Below are positions 49,876 to 53,436 of a stretch of DNA of 53,436 nucleotides, in pieces. This stretch comes from CAZRZN01 sp964604565 (GTDB taxonomy: Bacteria > Pseudomonadota > Alphaproteobacteria > Rhodobacterales > Rhodobacteraceae): NCBI GenBank assembly GCA_964604565.1, contig CAZRZN010000004.1, positions 1-53,436 of the forward strand. The letters run 5' to 3'. The notes below the pieces were generated by a model. That model was not told where the DNA came from and made no database searches. It saw only the letters and a program-made list of their open reading frames with translations. A program made the translations under genes and the position numbers. Position 1 is the first letter of the stretch; each line of letters begins with the position of its first letter.

Positions 49876-50610
49876 ATGAGTGATATGACCGAACATCCCA
49901 GCCAACCCGGCCTGCAACGCCATCTTCCGCTCGCCGGTATCGTAATCGGGGCCATCATCGGCTACTTCACGCTGCGGGACTATCTCACCTTTGCCACGCT
50001 TGCGGACAACCGCGAGGCATTGCTTGCCTTTCGTGACGGTCATTTTGCCCTGATGTCGGTGATGTTCGTGGGCATCTATGTCGCGATCGTGGCATTTTCG
50101 CTGCCGGGGGCGGCGGTGGCCTCGGTCACCGGCGGGTTCCTCTTCGGTCTCTGGACGGGCACTGCCTTCAACGTGCTTGCCGCCACGATTGGCGCGACCG
50201 GTATCTTTCTTGCGGCGCGCGCGGGGCTGGGGCAGACCCTGTCGGCGAAAATCGACGCGTCCGAAGGCAAGCTGAAGAAACTGCGAAACGGACTGAAGGA
50301 AAACGAGATCTCCGTGCTTTTCCTGCTGCGCCTCGTTCCGGCGGTGCCGTTCTTCGTGGCAAATCTTTTGCCTGCACTTGTGGGCGTGAGGTTGCGAAAT
50401 TTCCTTTTTACCACGGCTTTGGGGATCATCCCGGGTGCGCTTGTTTTTACCTCCATCGGGGTCGGCCTTGGAGAGGTGTTCGACCGTGGCGAAAGCCCCG
50501 ATCTGTCCCTGCTGTGGGCGCCGCATGTGATCGGTCCTATCCTTGGTCTGGCCGCGCTGTCGGCCTTGCCGATGATCATCAAGGCCGTTCGCGGCAAGAA
50601 GGAAATCTGA
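49876..50610 (+). CDS. TVP38/TMEM64 (VTT domain) membrane protein
   Basis: The 244-residue membrane protein of the DedA-like VTT superfamily has about six hydrophobic segments. Landmarks are SLPGAAVASVTGGFLFG (re-entrant region) and LLRLVPAVPFFVANLLPALVG. Proteins of this group act as lipid scramblases or in membrane homeostasis in eukaryotes; bacterial roles are unclear. The ATG at 49876 gives MSDMTEHPSQP before the first helix. It lies three bases before the flavoprotein gene, a pair often seen as a single fused protein in other bacteria. Confidence 0.9.
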   Translation: MSDMTEHPSQPGLQRHLPLAGIVIGAIIGYFTLRDYLTFATLADNREALLAFRDGHFALMSVMFVGIYVAIVAFSLPGAAVASVTGGFLFGLWTGTAFNVLAATIGATGIFLAARAGLGQTLSAKIDASEGKLKKLRNGLKENEISVLFLLRLVPAVPFFVANLLPALVGVRLRNFLFTTALGIIPGALVFTSIGVGLGEVFDRGESPDLSLLWAPHVIGPILGLAALSALPMIIKAVRGKKEI

Positions 50611-50613
50611 GCC

Positions 50614-52032
50614 ATGGAAAGATTGACCTGTGATCTGCTGATCCTCGGAGCCGGATCCGGTGGTCTTTCGGTGGCCGCGGGCGCCAGCCAGATGGGTGCT
50701 GACGTGATCCTGCTTGAAGGGCACAAGATGGGCGGCGATTGCCTGAATTACGGCTGTGTCCCCTCGAAGGCGCTGATCGCTTCGGCAAAATCGGCTCATG
50801 CCATGTCCCATGCATCGCCTTACGGCATCGCCGACAGCGCCCCCTTGGTGGATTATGCGGCGGCCAAGGACCATGTCTCCGATGTGATCGCCACGATAGA
50901 GCCGGTTGACAGTCAGGAGCGGTTCGAGGGGTTCGGTGTCAGGGTTGTGCGCGAATACGGACAATTTGTTGCGCCAACGGAGGTCGAGGCCGGGCCCTAT
51001 CGCATCACCGCGCGGCGGATCGTTGTTGCCACGGGATCATCGCCTTTTGTGCCGCCAATACCGGGGCTGGACCGTGTGCCCTACCTCACGAATGAGACGC
51101 TCTGGGATCTCCGCGAAAGGCCCGATCACCTGCTGATCATTGGCGGTGGGCCGATCGGCATGGAAATGGCGCAGGCGCACCGGCGGCTTGGATCAAGGGT
51201 CACGGTGATCGAGGGGGCCAAGGCGCTGGGCAAGGACGACCCGGAAACGGCCAAGGTGGTGCTGGATACCTTGCGTGACGAAGGCGTCGAGGTTGTGGAG
51301 GATGCGCTTGCGCACGAAGTGCGGGGCGAAGCTGGCAGCATCGAGATAGAGACCAAGGATGGCCGCGTCTTCAAAGGAACCCATCTTCTGGTGGCCGTCG
51401 GGCGCAAGGCCAACACCGACACCTTGAACCTTGAGGCTGCGGGCATCGAGACGACCCGCACCGGGATCAAGGTCAACGACAGTCTGAAGACGACCAACAA
51501 GTACGTCTATGCTATCGGCGACGCAGCGGGCGGCCTGCAATTTACCCATGTCGCCGGCTACCACGCGGGGATCGTCATTCGGTCCGCGCTGTTCGGCCTA
51601 CCCGCCAAGACAAGCACCGCACATATTCCATGGGCCACCTACACGCAGCCGGAACTGGCGCAGGTCGGCCTGACCGAAGCACAAGCGCAAAAAGCCCATG
51701 GATCGCGTCTGGAGGTTGTGCGCTTCCCCTACAGCCACAACGACCGCGCCATCACGGAGCGCAAGACCAAGGGGCTGATCAAGGTGATGGTGGTCAAGGG
51801 CAGGCCGGTGGGTGTCTCCATCGCGGGCCATCAGGCTGGCGAACTCATCAATCTCTGGTCGCTTGTCATCGCCAACGGTCTGAAGATGAGCGCGGTGTCC
51901 AGCATGGTTTCGCCGTATCCGACCATCGGCGAGATCAACAAGCGGGTCGCGGGGGCGTATTTCACCCCGCGGTTGTTTGAAAACGATATGGTCAAGCGCG
52001 TCGTTCGACTGGTTCAGCGCTGGCTTCCCTGA
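50614..52032 (+). CDS. FAD-dependent pyridine nucleotide-disulfide oxidoreductase (mercuric reductase/LPD-like)
   Basis: The 472-residue flavoprotein has the FAD site GAGSGG (12-17), redox cysteines C43 and C48 (GGDCLNYGCVPSK), the NAD(P) site IIGGGPIGMEMA, and a C-terminal dimerisation domain. Where lipoamide dehydrogenases have the catalytic HPT-E segment, this protein has Y435-PTIGE, and the end is GAYFTPRLF. That variant is typical of the TVP38-linked subgroup, so it is not the LPD of a dehydrogenase complex. The electron acceptor is unknown; a quinone or thiol is possible. It starts three bases after the VTT gene and stops 15 bases before a histidine kinase. Confidence 0.88.
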   Translation: MERLTCDLLILGAGSGGLSVAAGASQMGADVILLEGHKMGGDCLNYGCVPSKALIASAKSAHAMSHASPYGIADSAPLVDYAAAKDHVSDVIATIEPVDSQERFEGFGVRVVREYGQFVAPTEVEAGPYRITARRIVVATGSSPFVPPIPGLDRVPYLTNETLWDLRERPDHLLIIGGGPIGMEMAQAHRRLGSRVTVIEGAKALGKDDPETAKVVLDTLRDEGVEVVEDALAHEVRGEAGSIEIETKDGRVFKGTHLLVAVGRKANTDTLNLEAAGIETTRTGIKVNDSLKTTNKYVYAIGDAAGGLQFTHVAGYHAGIVIRSALFGLPAKTSTAHIPWATYTQPELAQVGLTEAQAQKAHGSRLEVVRFPYSHNDRAITERKTKGLIKVMVVKGRPVGVSIAGHQAGELINLWSLVIANGLKMSAVSSMVSPYPTIGEINKRVAGAYFTPRLFENDMVKRVVRLVQRWLP

Positions 52033-52047
52033 TAACGATTCAACCCT

Positions 52048-53430
52048 ATGGTCAACTCGCTTTCCGGACGATTCCTGCTCTTGACGATCATCTTTGTCAT
52101 GGTCGCAGAAGTGTTGATCTTTGTCCCGTCGGTTGCGCGGTTCCGCGAAGACTATCTTCTTGCGCGGCTTGAACGGGCCCAGATCGCTTCGCTCGCCTTG
52201 TTGGCGGACGACATGATCGAGCCAGAGCTGGAGGCCGAGCTGCTGGCCAATGCGGGTGTCTACAACGTCGTGCTGCGGCGGGATGAGATGCGGCAACTGA
52301 TGCTTTCATCCCCGATCCCCGGAGCCGTTGGCCAGACCTTCGATCTGCGCGACCCCTCTGCATGGGAACTGATGCGGGACGCGATCGGCTGCCTTTTCGA
52401 TCATGAGCGGGAAGTGATCAGGGTCATTGGCAGCCCGTTGCGCGGCGGCGGACAGCTGATCGAGGTCACGATGGACAGCGCGCCACTGCGCATGGCGATC
52501 ATTGACTACGGGGCACGTATCCTGCTGCTTTCGGCGGTCATCTCTGTCATTACGGCGGGGCTGCTGTTTCTGGCTGTGCGCAGTCTGATGGTGAAGCCGA
52601 TCAAGGCTCTGGTCGGCCATATTCTGGAATACGCCGAAGCCCCAGAGGATGCGCGCCGTATCATCAAGCCAAAGGCCGGCGTAAAGGAACTGCGGGAGGC
52701 GGAGGAGTCGCTGCAATCCCTGCAAACACAACTGACGCAAGCCTTGCGGCAGAAGGAACGGCTTGCTCAACTGGGTGGTGCGGTTGCGCGCGTCAGCCAC
52801 GATCTGCGCAATATCCTGACGTCAGCCCAGTTGTTTACCGACCGCATCGAGATGTCCGAGGATCCGGCGGTCAAGCGCATGGCGCCGAAGCTGGTGAATT
52901 CCATTACGCGGGCCGTGTCGCTCTGCGAGAGCACGCTGGCCTTTGGCCGTGCCGAGGAACCGGCGCCGGTGCTGACCCTTTTCAACCTCGCCGAACTGAC
53001 CAACGAAGTCTTGGAAGCGGAGCGCCTTGCCATCGGTGAAAACGACCTCAGCCTGTCCGAAGATATTCCTGCGGGCCTGATGGTGCGCGGAGATCCCGAA
53101 CAGATCTACCGCATGATGTCGAACCTGATCCGGAATGCGCGGCAGGCGATCATCGGATCAGGTCAACATGGTGAGATCAACGTCGCGGCCCGCGCCGAAG
53201 AAAACGATTGGGTGATCACCCTGACCGATACCGGCCCCGGCCTGCCGCCGAAGGCGCGCGAACATCTGTTTCAGCCCTTTCAGGGGGGCGTGCGCAAGGG
53301 AGGATCAGGCCTTGGCCTTGCCATCGTGGCCGAACTGGTGCGTGGCCATGGTGGCAGCATCCGGCTGAATCGCAGCGATGAGACAGGCACCTGTTTCGAA
53401 ATCCGCCTGCCCATGGGGCAGATGGGCTGA
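52048..53430 (+). CDS. Sensor histidine kinase
   Basis: The 460-residue kinase has a membrane anchor at 8-30, a periplasmic part (about 31-155), a second membrane helix (about 156-178) and a HAMP-like linker. A coiled coil (215-242) then leads to the dimerisation box RVSHDLRN (phospho-His251). The catalytic domain has N363 in NLIRNARQA, DTGPG (394-398) and GSGLGLAI (419-426). The H box reads SHDLRN rather than SHELRT. No response regulator follows within the remaining six bases. The gene may be co-transcribed with the VTT protein and the oxidoreductase. Signal unknown. Confidence 0.92.
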   Translation: MVNSLSGRFLLLTIIFVMVAEVLIFVPSVARFREDYLLARLERAQIASLALLADDMIEPELEAELLANAGVYNVVLRRDEMRQLMLSSPIPGAVGQTFDLRDPSAWELMRDAIGCLFDHEREVIRVIGSPLRGGGQLIEVTMDSAPLRMAIIDYGARILLLSAVISVITAGLLFLAVRSLMVKPIKALVGHILEYAEAPEDARRIIKPKAGVKELREAEESLQSLQTQLTQALRQKERLAQLGGAVARVSHDLRNILTSAQLFTDRIEMSEDPAVKRMAPKLVNSITRAVSLCESTLAFGRAEEPAPVLTLFNLAELTNEVLEAERLAIGENDLSLSEDIPAGLMVRGDPEQIYRMMSNLIRNARQAIIGSGQHGEINVAARAEENDWVITLTDTGPGLPPKAREHLFQPFQGGVRKGGSGLGLAIVAELVRGHGGSIRLNRSDETGTCFEIRLPMGQMG

Positions 53431-53436
53431 TCGCGG

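Overview
The window looks like a chromosomal segment of a marine-type Rhodobacteraceae (Roseobacter group) alphaproteobacterium. The evidence is high GC with strongly GC-biased third codon positions, an F0 ATP synthase operon of alphaproteobacterial type (atpI-atpB-atpE-atpF'-atpF, with no F1 genes alongside), MipZ in place of MinCDE, a phosphatidylcholine synthase, a Sat-CysC fusion, a small Hsp20 followed by DUF1150, an ATP12-type F1 chaperone and a BztA-like amino-acid binding protein. I cannot name the genus. No rRNA, tRNA, CRISPR array, phage or insertion sequence was recognised; the content is mostly core housekeeping with a few accessory islands.

Layout. 1-3.6 kb: 5' part of ffh, an azoreductase divergent from a LysR regulator that overlaps an EamA exporter, and an ArsR regulator. 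3.9-6.7 kb: F0 operon with strong hairpins on both sides of atpE. 6.8-12.4 kb: mipZ, a small membrane protein, a lipoprotein, smc and a small secreted protein. 12.4-18.6 kb: a second EamA exporter, Nudix, a lone phnM, purEK, a YdcH-like protein, hsp20-DUF1150 behind a likely heat-shock promoter, and a glycosyltransferase. 19.1-21.7 kb: a tandem pair of secreted, cysteine-rich proteins with a peptidoglycan-binding-like N-terminus and an HExxH metallopeptidase signature. This pair is the most interesting locus here. 21.7-25.7 kb: sat-cysC, trxB and an Lrp regulator divergent from trxB.

25.8-26.0 kb holds a 100-N scaffold gap flanked by an exact 55-nt duplication, most likely contig ends that were never merged. 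It is followed by a Hint-domain protein, pgeF-midA-lgt, ubiK, xylB, pcs, a DegP-type protease, rarA, the overlapping run crcB-rluC-HAD-atp12, and a lone BztA-like binding protein.

40.5-49.6 kb is a continuous minus-strand run behind a good promoter: rpmH-rnpA-yidD-ttcA-(GGDEF/EAL)-yidC-MOSC-engB-argB-ferredoxin-sixA. Many of its junctions overlap by a few bases. It joins ribosome and tRNA maturation, membrane insertion, c-di-GMP turnover and arginine synthesis. 49.9-53.4 kb: a VTT/TVP38 membrane protein, a flavin disulfide oxidoreductase and an orphan sensor histidine kinase, closely spaced on the plus strand.

Functions come from reading translated sequence and motifs by eye. No database search was run, so family names rest on recognition, and start sites on ribosome-binding sites, overlaps and frame.
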